Positions 32,699 through 42,853 are shown, numbered from the stretch's first letter. The stretch is 51,388 nucleotides of DNA from Acetobacter cerevisiae (GCF_001580535.1 NZ_LHZA01000140.1:1-51388); one strand, 5' to 3'. The notes: generated by a model not told the origin, from the letters alone. A program made the numbers and translations.

Positions 32699-35600
32699 GC
32701 CCGTGCGAACATTTTTTGAAAAACTGAATCAGGCCCGCTTTCTGCTGCTGGCCTTTCTGGTTCTGCTCATGGCGGGAGGCTGTGTCGTTTTGTCGGGCCT
32801 GCCGGTGGAGGCTGTGCCGGACATCTCCCCTCAACAGGTTCTGGTCTCTGCCGTAGCGCCCGGTCTGGCGACGGAAGAAGTTGAAAAACTGATTACCTTT
32901 CCTGTGGAAAGCAGCATGGCGGGTATTCCGGGCGTGAAGGATTTACGCTCAGTCTCCCGCTCCGGGGTCTCGGTTGTTTATGTTCAGTTTGAGGATGGCT
33001 CCGACATCAATCTGGACCGCACCCGTGTGAACGAACGCATGGCGCAGGCCCGCACGCTGCTGAGCGTGCCCGGTGTCACCCTGAACATGGGACCGCTAAC
33101 CACCGGCATGGGGGAAATTTTCCAGTTCCAACTCAAAGGCCCTGGCCTGTCACTGATGGACCTTAACCGCCTGATGAACTGGACCGTATCCCCGCAACTC
33201 AAGCTGGTGCCGGGTGTAGCGGAGGTCAATATTGGCGGCGGTGCTGAAGAAACGTGGGAGGTCACGCTCGACCCTACCCGTCTGCTCGCTTATGGCCTCT
33301 CCGTAGGCGATGTATATCGCGCCATAGATACCAGCAACGCGGCTGCGGGCGGCGGCTGGATTGAGCATCATGCCGAACAGCAGGTTGTCGCCGGACGTGG
33401 ACTTCTGCGCTCCCTTAAGGATTTTGGGGCGATTACCGTCAAAACCGGACCGGGAGGCACCGCCATACGCCTGCGGGATCTGGGCCGCATTAACACAGGA
33501 CCACGCACCCGTCTGGGAGCCGTGACGCGTGACGGAAAAGGGGAAATCGTCACCGGCGTTGTGATGATGGAAAAAGGCGCAAGTTCCGATGCCACGCTGG
33601 CGGGCATCCGGGCGGCTTTGCCTGCCATCACGCAATCCCTCCCTGCGGGTGTAACGCTGGCCCCTTATTACAACCGCGCCATGCTCACCAACCGCACCAT
33701 TGCGACGGTGCGGGAAAATCTTCTTATTGGCGCAGCACTTGTTGTGGCCGTGCTGCTTGCGGTTATTGGCAATTTGCGGGCATCGCTGCTGATTGCGTCC
33801 GTTATTCCATTCGCGCTGGTCTGCGCCATGACGGGCATGCAGGTATTTGGCATTTCTGCCAATCTGCTCAGTCTGGGCGCCATTGATTTCGGCATGATTG
33901 TGGATAGCTCTCTGGTGGTCGTGGAGCATGTCCTCAGCCGTCGGCTGAAGGAACCAAATCTGCCATTTGGAACATTGGTGCGTTCTTCCGCAGAACAGAT
34001 TGTCCGGCCAGTCAGTTTTGCCATTCTGGTCATCATCATGGTCTATCTGCCTGTGCTGACGCTGGAAGGCATTGAGGGCCGGATGTTCCGACCCATGGCG
34101 CAAACCGTCATCATGGCGCTGGCGGCCTCCCTCCTCTACTGTCTGGTATGGATCCCCATCCTGTGCGTTTCCGTGCTGCGGAACACGCATGTGCCGCATG
34201 AAACCCGGCTGATGGCATGGTTACGCAGGCATTATCTGCCCCTCTTCTCACGCTGTGTGCGCAGGCCGCGGCTGCTTGTTGGCGGCAGTCTTGGCGTATG
34301 CCTTCTGGCCGCCGGTCTGGCCATGCCACTGGGCAGCGAGTTTGTGCCCCAGCTGGAAGAAGGCGCGCTGACGCTTACAGCCACGCGACTGCCCAGCACC
34401 GCACTGCAAACCGTTCTGGGGTCCGTCCGGCAACAGGAACGGCTGATCAAAAGCTTTCCGGAAGTAGAGACAGTCGTCAGCAACACCGGCACAGGCGCGA
34501 TCCCGACGGACCCGATGGGACAGAACGAAACCGACAGCTTTATTTTGCTTAAGGAACCTCGTACCGGGCGCTCTCAGGCAGAGCTGGTCGCCGCCATGAA
34601 CAAGACCCTACAGGAGAACCTGCCCGATGCCCTCTATTCCTGGAGCCAGCCTGTGCAGATGCGGATGGATGATCTGCTCTCCGGCGTGCGCACCCAGATC
34701 GCCGTGTCTGTTTACGGGGATGATCTGCCAACGCTCTCCCGCCTGAGCGAGCAGGTTGTTAAAGCCCTCAACAGTGTGCGGGGGGCTGCTGATGTGATGG
34801 CAGCGGATGAGGGCACAATTCCGTTCCTGCATATCGACGTCAACCGGGAAAACGCAGGCCGACTGAACGTGCGCGTGCAGGATATTCTGGATCTGGTGGA
34901 AGCCATCGGGGGCCATATCGGGCGACCTACAACGGCCAACAATGCCATTATCGCCACACAGGCCCAGCTGGACCCGGCACAAACACGTACCCTTGCCGCA
35001 ATTGGTGCCCTGCGCGTGCCACAGGCGGACGGGCGCGGGACTGTCCTGCTCTCTCAGGTCGCGGATATTCGGCAGCAGGATGCTCCGCCACGCATTAGCC
35101 GGGACGGCATCCGTCGACGTGTGATCATTCAGGCCAATGTGCGCGGCCGGGATCTGGCTTCTTACGTCACCGAAGCCCAGAAGGCTGTGCAACGCACCGT
35201 CACCCTCCCGCATGGCTATACTATCCGCTGGGATGGACAGTTCCGAAACCTTCAGTCTGCCTCAAAAAGGCTGGGTATTGTTGTGCCTGTCGCCCTCACG
35301 CTGATTTTCCTGCTGCTCGTTGCGGCCCTTGGCACCGTGCGACTGGCCCTTCTGGTGTTCTGCAATCTGCCTCTGGCCGCCTCTGGGGGGATTTTTGCGC
35401 TGGTACTGCGCGGGCTTCCCTTCAGCATTTCTGCCGGTATCGGGTTTATTGCGCTCTTTGGCGTCGCGGTGCTGAATGGCGTGGTGCTGGTCAGCACCGC
35501 CGAGCAGATCCGCCGCCGGGGCGTGGGGGCGGCCCGCGCCGGATTCACAGCCGCCAGAGAACGCTTCCGGCCTGTCATGGCCACGGCCCTCGTCGCCAGT

Positions 35601-35804
35601 CTGGGCTTTTTCCCCATGGCGTTTTCCGCCTCTGCCGGGGCGGAAGTGGAGCGCCCGCTGGCCAGTGTGGTGATTGGCGGGCTGGTAACCTCCACCCTGC
35701 TCACATTGTTTGTTTTGCCTCTGCTCTATGCGCGTTTTATGAAACAGAAGACCCGCCCAAAAGAGGACACTGAGCCGCATGCGTATCCTGATTATGGAAG
35801 ATGA
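32688..35804 (+). CDS. czcA: Heavy-metal RND efflux pump (CzcA/CusA family)
   Basis: This 1038-residue inner-membrane proton antiporter has twelve membrane helices in two halves, each with a large periplasmic loop. The heavy-metal subfamily signature is in helix 4: Asp400-Phe-Gly...Asp406...Glu413 (AIDFGMIVDSSLVVVEH). In Czc-type pumps these three acids carry protons and are needed for transport. The sequence around VPDISPQQVLVSAVAPG and PVESSMAGIPGVKDLRSVS is also HME-typical. The exact metal (Co/Zn/Cd/Ni or Cu/Ag) cannot be decided by eye. The gene overlaps both neighbours, by 11 bases upstream and 26 downstream. Confidence 0.92.
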   Translation: MRTKPVRTFFEKLNQARFLLLAFLVLLMAGGCVVLSGLPVEAVPDISPQQVLVSAVAPGLATEEVEKLITFPVESSMAGIPGVKDLRSVSRSGVSVVYVQFEDGSDINLDRTRVNERMAQARTLLSVPGVTLNMGPLTTGMGEIFQFQLKGPGLSLMDLNRLMNWTVSPQLKLVPGVAEVNIGGGAEETWEVTLDPTRLLAYGLSVGDVYRAIDTSNAAAGGGWIEHHAEQQVVAGRGLLRSLKDFGAITVKTGPGGTAIRLRDLGRINTGPRTRLGAVTRDGKGEIVTGVVMMEKGASSDATLAGIRAALPAITQSLPAGVTLAPYYNRAMLTNRTIATVRENLLIGAALVVAVLLAVIGNLRASLLIASVIPFALVCAMTGMQVFGISANLLSLGAIDFGMIVDSSLVVVEHVLSRRLKEPNLPFGTLVRSSAEQIVRPVSFAILVIIMVYLPVLTLEGIEGRMFRPMAQTVIMALAASLLYCLVWIPILCVSVLRNTHVPHETRLMAWLRRHYLPLFSRCVRRPRLLVGGSLGVCLLAAGLAMPLGSEFVPQLEEGALTLTATRLPSTALQTVLGSVRQQERLIKSFPEVETVVSNTGTGAIPTDPMGQNETDSFILLKEPRTGRSQAELVAAMNKTLQENLPDALYSWSQPVQMRMDDLLSGVRTQIAVSVYGDDLPTLSRLSEQVVKALNSVRGAADVMAADEGTIPFLHIDVNRENAGRLNVRVQDILDLVEAIGGHIGRPTTANNAIIATQAQLDPAQTRTLAAIGALRVPQADGRGTVLLSQVADIRQQDAPPRISRDGIRRRVIIQANVRGRDLASYVTEAQKAVQRTVTLPHGYTIRWDGQFRNLQSASKRLGIVVPVALTLIFLLLVAALGTVRLALLVFCNLPLAASGGIFALVLRGLPFSISAGIGFIALFGVAVLNGVVLVSTAEQIRRRGVGAARAGFTAARERFRPVMATALVASLGFFPMAFSASAGAEVERPLASVVIGGLVTSTLLTLFVLPLLYARFMKQKTRPKEDTEPHAYPDYGR

Positions 35805-36447
35805 ACCCCATCTTGGTGCTGCCGTGCAGGAACGGGTAAGGCAGGCGGGACATACGGTGGACTGGTTTACCACGCTGGAAGATGGCCGCGCCGCTCTGGC
35901 GACTGTGCAGTATGATGTGCTGCTGCTTGACCTTGGTCTGCCTGATGGCAGCGGCCGCACCCTGCTGCGGGAAATCCGCCAGAGCAGCTCCCCTCTGGCC
36001 GTGCTGATTACCACGGCGGAAGATCAGGTGAGCGACCGCATTGCCGGTTTGTCCGACGGGGCCGATGATTATCTGGCCAAACCATATGATCTGGATGAAC
36101 TGGTCGCCCGGATTGCCGCCGTGGGCCGCCGCTACCGCCCGCTGGTCGATAACCGGCTGAAAGTGGGCGATATCGACATTGATCTGGAACGCTTGCGCCT
36201 GACGCGGGACGGACAGGTGATTGACCTGACAGCGCGGGAATGGGCACTGGTAGAGCTGCTGGCCCGCCGCCCGGGTGCAATCTGCTCGCGTGAGCGGATA
36301 GAAGATGCGCTGTATAATCTGGGAGAAGAAGTTGGCAGTAATACCATAGAAGTCTTCGTCAGCCGCGTACGCAAAAAACTGGGCGCGGACATTATCCGCA
36401 CCGTACGCGGACGCGGCTACTGCCTTGAGCAACCAGCAGCTTCATGA
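35779..36447 (+). CDS. OmpR-family response regulator
   Basis: This 222-residue two-component regulator has a receiver domain with acidic pocket Glu7-Asp8, phosphoacceptor Asp51 (LLLDLGLPDGSG), Thr79 and Lys101. The C-terminal winged helix contains LTAREWALVELLARRPGAICS and the TIEVFVSRVRKKLG recognition helix, ending in RTVRGRGYCLE. The overlap with the pump and kinase genes ties it to the efflux operon, which it probably activates. The nearest subfamilies are QseB/TctD-like and CusR-like. Confidence 0.94.
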   Translation: MRILIMEDEPHLGAAVQERVRQAGHTVDWFTTLEDGRAALATVQYDVLLLDLGLPDGSGRTLLREIRQSSSPLAVLITTAEDQVSDRIAGLSDGADDYLAKPYDLDELVARIAAVGRRYRPLVDNRLKVGDIDIDLERLRLTRDGQVIDLTAREWALVELLARRPGAICSRERIEDALYNLGEEVGSNTIEVFVSRVRKKLGADIIRTVRGRGYCLEQPAAS

Positions 36448-37925
36448 CCTCGTCCCCGGACAAACCTGTACGCCCCTGGCGGCTGGCAACGCGGCTGATC
36501 CGTGGGGTAACGGGGGTGGTGATTGGTTGTCTTGCGATTGTCACTCTGATGACAGCCGGCTTTACAAAATACGAGATTACAGAACGCCTGGATGACTCCC
36601 TGCAGGAAGTAGGAGAGCGGCTGCAATTTGCCGTTCTGGCCCTGAACCAGCAGGGGCCGGGGCATGATGTGGCGCATCTGTCCGATATCAAACCCACATC
36701 GCTGGCCTATCAGATTACGGATACCGCAGGCCATGTCCTGCTACGATCTTCCAATGCACCCGCAGTCCGTTTTTCCGTACCGCTTTCCAGCGGGTTTTAC
36801 ATGCTGCCGCAGTTCCGTGTGTATGTAACACCCGCTGCGCAGGTGGACCGCTTTATTCTGGTGGGGGAACCCCGCCTGCATCGCACACAGGCCACAAATA
36901 AAGCCATTCTGATTGCCGTGCTGCCCATTATTGGCTCGGTGCCCTGCATCTGGCTTCTGGTCATCTGGATTGTGCGCCGGGGGCTGCGGCCGCTGGTCCG
37001 CCTGCAGGATGAAATCCGGGAACGAGGCAGCGGCAACCTCAAACCGGTGCCGGAACTAGCTTTGCCAGTTGAACTCTCCACCATTCAGGTCGCCGTCAAT
37101 TCTCTTTTAGAGCGTTTACAAAAAGCGCTTTCTGCAGAACGCGCTTTTGCCGCCAATGCGGCGCATGAACTCCGCAACCCGATTGCCGCCCTGCTGGCAC
37201 AGGCGCAGATGCTGCGTTCCACAGCCTTACGCAAACCCTCTGGCGCTGCCAATGCAAACCCAGAAAGTGATGCTGCTCAGGATGCTGCAAATACCAGGCA
37301 ACGGCTGGATGCACTCATCAGCCAGATCCATCGCCTGAGCCGAACAGTTGAAAAACTGCTGCAACTATCACGCGCTGTTGCAGGCACGGCGTTGCGGCGA
37401 GATCAGTTTGACCTGCTTCCCGTGCTGCATGTAGTAGCGGATGAACTGGACCGGCCTGACCACGCCTGCCCACGCATTGTGATTGAAACGGGTGACCTGA
37501 CACAGCTGGATGTTCTGGGGGATCTGGATGCAGCAGGCATCCTGTTCCGCAATCTGCTGGAAAATGCTTTACGCCATAACCCGCAGGGGTCTGCCGTGCA
37601 GGTGCATGTCACCGCCAGCTCCGCTCTTCCGGCGTGCTGTGTGGCTGACACCTCGGCTGCTGATCAGGCACAAGCCTATGAACACAGCGCCTGCGTCACG
37701 ATTCAAAACACCTGCCCGCCTCTCGGCCCGGATCTGCTCAATCGTCTGACGGACCCGTTTGTGCGCGGCAATCCCAGCACGGAAGGCAGCGGGCTGGGGC
37801 TGGCCATTGCACGGACAATCGCCCGGCAAATGGCCATTCGGATGGACTTATTTTCTCCCATCCCCGGACAGAACGATGGGTTTATGGTGCAACTGACATT
37901 CCAGAAAGCCCCTCCCCGCGCCTGA
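36444..37925 (+). CDS. Sensor histidine kinase (QseC/TctE-like)
   Basis: This 493-residue membrane kinase has two membrane helices (residues ~20-40 and ~153-178) that enclose a ~110-residue periplasmic sensor domain, a HAMP-like linker, the DHp helix with His241 (FAANAAHELRNPIAALLA), and a catalytic domain with N-box FRNLLENALRHNP and G2 box GSGLGLAIA. The usual DxGxG G1 box is replaced by QNTCPPLGPD. The periplasmic part lacks Met/His-rich metal ligands and resembles the 2CSK-N domain of QseC/TctE kinases. It is the partner of the overlapping response regulator and closes the operon. Confidence 0.9.
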   Translation: MTSSPDKPVRPWRLATRLIRGVTGVVIGCLAIVTLMTAGFTKYEITERLDDSLQEVGERLQFAVLALNQQGPGHDVAHLSDIKPTSLAYQITDTAGHVLLRSSNAPAVRFSVPLSSGFYMLPQFRVYVTPAAQVDRFILVGEPRLHRTQATNKAILIAVLPIIGSVPCIWLLVIWIVRRGLRPLVRLQDEIRERGSGNLKPVPELALPVELSTIQVAVNSLLERLQKALSAERAFAANAAHELRNPIAALLAQAQMLRSTALRKPSGAANANPESDAAQDAANTRQRLDALISQIHRLSRTVEKLLQLSRAVAGTALRRDQFDLLPVLHVVADELDRPDHACPRIVIETGDLTQLDVLGDLDAAGILFRNLLENALRHNPQGSAVQVHVTASSALPACCVADTSAADQAQAYEHSACVTIQNTCPPLGPDLLNRLTDPFVRGNPSTEGSGLGLAIARTIARQMAIRMDLFSPIPGQNDGFMVQLTFQKAPPRA

Positions 37926-37936
37926 CAGAAAGGCCT

Positions 37937-39205
37937 CTAGCCAATCCGTTCCAGGCCGCCCATGTAAGGCCGCAGGACGTCTGGCACCGTGATGGAACCA
38001 TCTTCATTCTGACCGTTTTCCATCACTGCAATCAACGTACGCCCGACTGCCAGACCAGAACCGTTCAGCGTGTGCACAAACACCGGCGCACCACCGCCCT
38101 GCGGGCGGAAACGGGCATTCATGCGGCGTGCCTGAAAATCGCGCGTGTTGGAGCAGGACGAAATTTCACGCCATGCTGCCTGACCCGGCAGCCATGCTTC
38201 CAGATCAAACGTCTTAGCGGCCCCAAACCCGGTATCGCCCGCACACAGCAGCACCCGGCGATACGGCACGCCCAGCTTTTCCAGAATTTTTTCAGCACAG
38301 CGCGTCATGCGCTCATGCTCTGCTTCACTCTCTTCGGGCGTGGTGACGGACACCATTTCCACTTTTTCAAACTGGTGCTGGCGCAGCATGCCGCGCACGT
38401 CACGCCCGGCAGACCCGGCCTCACTGCGGAAGCACTGGCTCAGCGCCGTCATCCGGCGGGGCAGCGTGAGAGCATCCAGAATGTCGCCCGTGACAGAGGC
38501 CGTCAGCGGGACTTCTGCCGTGGGGATCAGCCAGCGGCCATCTTCTGTGCGGAAAGACTGATCGGCAAACTTGGGCAGCTTATCCGTGCCATACATGGCA
38601 GCATCATTCACCAGCACCGGCACCTGTGTTTCTTCGTAGCCGTTCTCATCCGTATGCTGATCCAGCATGAACTGGCCCAGTGCACGGGCCATACGAGCCA
38701 GTGCACCACGCAGCACCACAAACCGGGCACCGGAAAGTTTGGAGGCCATGGCAAAGTCCATCAGGCCCAGCGCTTCCCCCAGCTCAAAATGCTGGCGTGC
38801 CGTAAAGCTGAACTCACGCGGCGTGCCCCAGACATGCTGGACCACATTCGCCGTTTCATCCGGGCCTTCAGGCACGGAGGGGTCAAGCCGGTTGGGCAGG
38901 CTGGCCAGAATTTCAGCGCTCTGGCCTTCCAGATCGGCCACACGCCGTTCCAGTATTTCCATCTCGGCACGGATCTCAATGCCTTCGGCTTCCAGCGCGC
39001 TGCTATCACCACCGGTGCGCTTCATACCGCCAATTTCACGCGCCAGCGCCTTCCGGCGGGCCTGTTTTTCCTGCAGGGCCGTCTGCGCCTGACGCCGTTC
39101 TTCATCCCATGAGACAAGCTTCTGCGCGACAGGGTCGATCCCGCGGCGGGCGAGATCGGCATCAAAAGCGGCAGGGTCTGCGCGCAGAGCGCGGATATCA
39201 TGCAT
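37937..39205 (-). CDS. serS: Seryl-tRNA synthetase
   Basis: This 422-residue class II synthetase charges tRNA-Ser (and tRNA-Sec where present). The N-terminal ~100 residues form the charged coiled-coil arm that holds the long variable loop of tRNA-Ser. The catalytic domain has motif 2 ([20 protein letters not shown]) and motif 3 ([17 protein letters not shown]). TAEVPLT and the [15 protein letters not shown] block are typical. It is the last gene of the tatB-tatC-serS run, three bases after tatC, and converges with the kinase gene 11 bases away. Confidence 0.97.
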   Translation of the reverse strand: MHDIRALRADPAAFDADLARRGIDPVAQKLVSWDEERRQAQTALQEKQARRKALAREIGGMKRTGGDSSALEAEGIEIRAEMEILERRVADLEGQSAEILASLPNRLDPSVPEGPDETANVVQHVWGTPREFSFTARQHFELGEALGLMDFAMASKLSGARFVVLRGALARMARALGQFMLDQHTDENGYEETQVPVLVNDAAMYGTDKLPKFADQSFRTEDGRWLIPTAEVPLTASVTGDILDALTLPRRMTALSQCFRSEAGSAGRDVRGMLRQHQFEKVEMVSVTTPEESEAEHERMTRCAEKILEKLGVPYRRVLLCAGDTGFGAAKTFDLEAWLPGQAAWREISSCSNTRDFQARRMNARFRPQGGGAPVFVHTLNGSGLAVGRTLIAVMENGQNEDGSITVPDVLRPYMGGLERIG

Positions 39206-39208
39206 GGA

Positions 39209-40036
39209 TCAGGAAGCCTCTTCCTCTGGAGTGGTCTCTTCGGACAGCGGGTCCGGCCTGGTCTTAGGTTCAACAAGCCGGGCTGCCACAATGGAAATTT
39301 CGTAAAGAAGGACAAGCGGCACCGCCAGCCCTATCTGGGTAATCACATCCGGCGGCATCAGAATGGCGGCGATGACAAACGCCCCCACAATGGCATACCG
39401 ACGAAAGCGCTTGAGCATATCGGCGGTCACAATCCCCACCCGCGCCAGCAGGGTGAGCACCACCGGCAGTTCAAACGCGACCCCAAACGCCATGATCAGC
39501 TTCATGACCAGTGAGAGATATTCAGACACCTTGGCCTGAAGCTCAATCTGCACGCCGCCAGAACTGCCCGGTGTCTGGAAGGACAGGAAGAACCGCCATG
39601 CGATGGGGAAAATGAAGTAATACGCCAGCGCCGCACCCAGCAGGAACAGGATGGGCGTTGCAATCAGAAACGGAGCAAAAGCCCGCTTTTCCGACCGGTA
39701 CAAACCGGGGGCGATAAAAATCCACGCCTGAATGGCAATAATGGGGAAGGACATAAATGCCGCCCCGAAAAAGGCCACGCGGATATAGGTGAAAAAGGCC
39801 TCATACAGCGCCGTGTAGATCAGATGCGGCTGCTCACCCTGCTGCCGCATGATCTCGCCCAGAGGCCGGGCCAGAAAGAGATAGATGTCACCTGCAAAAT
39901 GGTAACACAGCGCAAAACACACCAGAAAGGCCGCGCCGGACCATAAAAGGCGGCGGCGCAGTTCAAGCAGATGGTCAATCAGCGGCATGGGCTGATCGTG
40001 GATCGGATCATCCTGCAGGGGTTCGTTCTCCTTCAT
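39209..40036 (-). CDS. tatC: Sec-independent translocase TatC
   Basis: This protein of 275 residues has six membrane helices and is the core receptor that recognises twin-arginine signal peptides. Signatures are the N-terminal PLIDHLLELRRRLLWS motif, PLGEIMRQQG, the TYIRVAFFGAAF segment, and the glutamate in AFGVAFELPVV. The C-terminal tail is acidic (EETTPEEEAS). It overlaps tatB by four bases. Tat substrates in this window include the DUF1501 protein. Confidence 0.96.
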   Translation of the reverse strand: MKENEPLQDDPIHDQPMPLIDHLLELRRRLLWSGAAFLVCFALCYHFAGDIYLFLARPLGEIMRQQGEQPHLIYTALYEAFFTYIRVAFFGAAFMSFPIIAIQAWIFIAPGLYRSEKRAFAPFLIATPILFLLGAALAYYFIFPIAWRFFLSFQTPGSSGGVQIELQAKVSEYLSLVMKLIMAFGVAFELPVVLTLLARVGIVTADMLKRFRRYAIVGAFVIAAILMPPDVITQIGLAVPLVLLYEISIVAARLVEPKTRPDPLSEETTPEEEAS

Positions 40037-40710
40037 AGCCCGCGCCCGGCCTCCATGCCGTCAAGCGCCTGCGCAGGGTGCTCAGCAACTGACTGACCCG
40101 GCACAGCTGGCCCCGGCGCCACCCGGCGTTGCCCGTGCATCAGCCGCACGGGGGGCAGAATCGCAGGCGGGAAAAGCCGCGCACGTTCCTTGACAATCCG
40201 CCGCACATGATTGGGCGGCAGTTCCGGCGGAGCATCCACCACTTCATCTTCCACCGGCGGGTTGAGGTCATCCAGCCCGGCACCGCTTGCCGCAGAAGGC
40301 GGCAGGCTGGGCAGACCAACGCTGCGTTCTTCCAGCATGGCGGTCGAACCACCTGTCGTGCCGGCAACAGCGGTGGGACGCGGCGGCGTATCCAGTCCGC
40401 GCGGACCTGCGGGGCGGACTCCGGGCGGCTCATCAAAAGACCGAGCCAGTGTGCCATCCCCATCAATGGCTTTCATGATGCGGCCCCGTACGTTCAGGTT
40501 CCGCAGATCCCGCACATGGTCGCGCACTTCCGTCAGGTCCGCCTCGCGCACCATTTCATCCACGTGCGACTGAAACTCGCTCGCCAGCTTACGTGCTTTT
40601 TTTACAAACCCGGCCAGCCCCCGGATGGCCACAGGCAGATCCTTCGGACCAATGACGACCAGCGCCACCGCTCCTATCAGCGCAATTTCCGACCAGGCAA
40701 AATCAAACAT
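40033..40710 (-). CDS. tatB: Sec-independent translocase TatB
   Basis: This 225-residue protein has a single N-terminal membrane helix (FDFAWSEIALIGAVALVVIG), then the PKDLP hinge and an amphipathic helix. The first ~65 residues are clearly TatB: the acidic residue in SEIALI, then GPKDLPVAIRGLAGFVKKAR. The rest is long, Pro/Gly/Arg-rich and not conserved. The start at 40710 (MFDFAW) is normal; a GTG four codons upstream is possible. No tatA-like gene fits in the 132 bases before it. Confidence 0.93.
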   Translation of the reverse strand: MFDFAWSEIALIGAVALVVIGPKDLPVAIRGLAGFVKKARKLASEFQSHVDEMVREADLTEVRDHVRDLRNLNVRGRIMKAIDGDGTLARSFDEPPGVRPAGPRGLDTPPRPTAVAGTTGGSTAMLEERSVGLPSLPPSAASGAGLDDLNPPVEDEVVDAPPELPPNHVRRIVKERARLFPPAILPPVRLMHGQRRVAPGPAVPGQSVAEHPAQALDGMEAGRGL

Positions 40711-40842
40711 CCGCAGGACCACCCATCAGCATGAAGCGGGAGAACGAGCCTCTCCACCCATGCGTCTCTCTTGCACGCGTACCCCTGCCCCATGCCAGTA
40801 CGCCGGAGAGGGCAGGATTTACGCGCAGACGCCGCAGATCTA

Positions 40843-41808
40843 TCACGACCGCCCCGGCTCGGAAACAGTTGCGGCTCCGGCATCTGCCTCCGGCTGGGCG
40901 GATACGTCATCAGGCTGAGCTGCCGCATCCGGTTCCAGTTCGGGCTGAACGGGGGCAACCTCTCCCTCAGCGGGGGTTAAATCAGGGTCCGTTTCAACCG
41001 GATCGCCTTCTATACCGTCATCGGAAGGAACAACCTCATCCGCATCTACCAAATGCTCTTCAGACGCTTCCGGCTCTGCAGTGGTATGCTCTGTTGCATT
41101 CTGGGCGGGCTTTCTAGCTGAGGTCAGCGTATCCGGCACGTCCACCAGAAGTTCCTCGCGCCGGGGCAGGTCAGACAGAGCACGCAGGCCGAAATGCCGC
41201 AGGAAATCAGGCGTTGTGCCCCACAGCACCGGGCGCCCCGGCACTTCCTTGCGTCCGCGCGGGGCAATCAGAGACGCCTCAATCAGCGTATCCAGCACAT
41301 TCTGGCCGAGACTGACCCCGCGAATTTCTTCAATTTCCACGCGGGTACAGGGCTGGTGATAGGCAATAATCGCCAGCGTTTCCATGACCGCACGCGGCAG
41401 GCGACGGGGTTTTTCCAGCACGCGGGTGAGAGCAGGAGCCAGATCTGGCGCTGTGCGGAACTGCCAGCCACCGGCCACTTCCACCGGCATGACGCCACGC
41501 CCTTCATACCGCGCCACCAGCGCTCCCATGACAGCTGCCACGAAGGCCCCGAGATCGTCCACGCCACCTGGCACCAGTTGCCGGAGTTCCAGCAATTCCG
41601 CCAGACGCCGAAGACTGACCGGTTCGGTACCCGCAAAAATCAGAGCTTCCGCCAGACGCACGGCGTCATCCGGCACGGCAAACAGCACATCTACGCCTTG
41701 CGGCTCTATACCAGACAGAGCGGCTATAATCTCCGGCGTATCGGCCACCACCTGTGAAGGTTGCGATACCTGCGAAGCGTGCGGGATCGTCTCAGATTCT
41801 TCGCTCAT
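40843..41808 (-). CDS. scpB: Segregation and condensation protein ScpB
   Basis: ScpB binds ScpA and Smc in the bacterial condensin complex that compacts and separates chromosomes. Residues ~45-215 form the two winged helices: AEALIFAGTEPVSLRRLAELL, RRLPRAVMETLAIIAYHQP, EIEEIRGVSLGQNVLDTLIE and GRPVLWGTTPDFLRHFGL. Both tails are unusual in length. The C-terminal ~90 residues are very rich in Glu, Asp, Pro and Ala (for example VETDPDLTPAEGEVAP). The gene overlaps scpA by four bases. Confidence 0.94.
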   Translation of the reverse strand: MSEESETIPHASQVSQPSQVVADTPEIIAALSGIEPQGVDVLFAVPDDAVRLAEALIFAGTEPVSLRRLAELLELRQLVPGGVDDLGAFVAAVMGALVARYEGRGVMPVEVAGGWQFRTAPDLAPALTRVLEKPRRLPRAVMETLAIIAYHQPCTRVEIEEIRGVSLGQNVLDTLIEASLIAPRGRKEVPGRPVLWGTTPDFLRHFGLRALSDLPRREELLVDVPDTLTSARKPAQNATEHTTAEPEASEEHLVDADEVVPSDDGIEGDPVETDPDLTPAEGEVAPVQPELEPDAAAQPDDVSAQPEADAGAATVSEPGRS

Positions 41809-42842
41809 GGGGTCTCCCTGCCTGTGCGCCGCGCCTTGCGTCCGGGCCTGTCATCATGCGCGGCTGGCGTAGCACTTCCCTCCGCTGCTTCAACGTCCTT
41901 CACCCGCCTGCTCGCCGTTGCGGCGTCATCCGTATGGTCGGTATCCTCGTCCATCGAAACGTCCTGCTCCGCATGCGGGCGCAGCAGGATTTTGCCGAAG
42001 GTTTCATCCTGCCGCAGTTCCAGCCGACCGCTTTTGGCCAGTTCCAATCCCGCAATCAGGGTGCCTGCCACGGCGGCCCGCCGCTGGCGCATGGCCTCCT
42101 CCCCCACGCCTTCTTCCGGCAACTGCTCCGGTAAAAAGGCATCCAGACTGTTCCAGCCCGGCGGGGTTTTGCCCAGCAAGCGAGTCAGACGGGCAAGCGC
42201 ATCCTGCACCGTCCAGAACCGGATAGTGCGGGGTGCATAAATCCGCTTCCGGGCGGTACGCCGCATGGCCGCCATATAGGCGCGCATGAGTTGCGGCATA
42301 TCCAGCGCCAGACCGGAGCGGTCAATTTCAATCAGGGTTTCGCCCTCACCCCGGGCGAACACATCGCGCCCCAGCCGAGGCCGGGCATCCAGCCAGCGGG
42401 CCAGTTCCGTCATGCAGGCCAATTCGATCAGCCGTTCCTGCAAAAGCTCGGCGGCGTCTTCCCCCTCCGCTGCCAGTTCATCTTCCGCAGGTAGCAGCAG
42501 GCGGGATTTCAGCCAGGCCAGCCAGGCGGCCATAACCAGCCAGTCTGCCGCCAGTTCCAGCCGCACTTTGCGGGCAGATTCCACAACAGCGAGATACTGT
42601 TCCACCAACTGCAGGATGGAAATGCGGGACAGATCAACCTTCTGCGCCCGCGCCAGATCCAGCAGCAGATCAAGCGGGCCTTCAAACCCGTCCAGTGACA
42701 GCAGGGGGACACGCGGCACACCGCCATCCCTGCCAGCGTCCGCACCTACCGGAACAGCAGCGCCAGAAGCCTCTGCCGGGTCTGGCTGAGGCTCTAGTGT
42801 TTCCATCTCTGGCACACTCTCAGGCGGCTGCGCGGCATCCAT
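41805..42842 (-). CDS. scpA: Segregation and condensation protein ScpA
   Basis: This 345-residue kleisin subunit of the Smc-ScpAB condensin has the N-terminal FEGPLDLLLDLARAQKVDLS block, which binds the Smc neck, and the ISILQLVEQYL helix. The C-terminal winged helix carries TVQDALARLTRLLG and RQRRAAVAGTLIAGLELAK. The first ~45 residues (acidic, Ala/Pro-rich) and last ~50 residues (charged, low complexity) are extensions not found in short ScpA proteins. It ends overlapping scpB and starts 11 bases after the SPOR gene stops. Confidence 0.95.
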   Translation of the reverse strand: MDAAQPPESVPEMETLEPQPDPAEASGAAVPVGADAGRDGGVPRVPLLSLDGFEGPLDLLLDLARAQKVDLSRISILQLVEQYLAVVESARKVRLELAADWLVMAAWLAWLKSRLLLPAEDELAAEGEDAAELLQERLIELACMTELARWLDARPRLGRDVFARGEGETLIEIDRSGLALDMPQLMRAYMAAMRRTARKRIYAPRTIRFWTVQDALARLTRLLGKTPPGWNSLDAFLPEQLPEEGVGEEAMRQRRAAVAGTLIAGLELAKSGRLELRQDETFGKILLRPHAEQDVSMDEDTDHTDDAATASRRVKDVEAAEGSATPAAHDDRPGRKARRTGRETP

Positions 42843-42853
42843 TCTGTCTGCCC

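Noticed and set aside
33150..34199. 349-codon minus-strand frame inside czcA
   Set aside because: It lies wholly inside the RND pump gene, is rich in His, Gln and Arg, and has no recognisable motif.
38072..39112. 346-codon plus-strand frame opposite serS
   Set aside because: It is a shadow of serS; no ribosome binding site and no domain.
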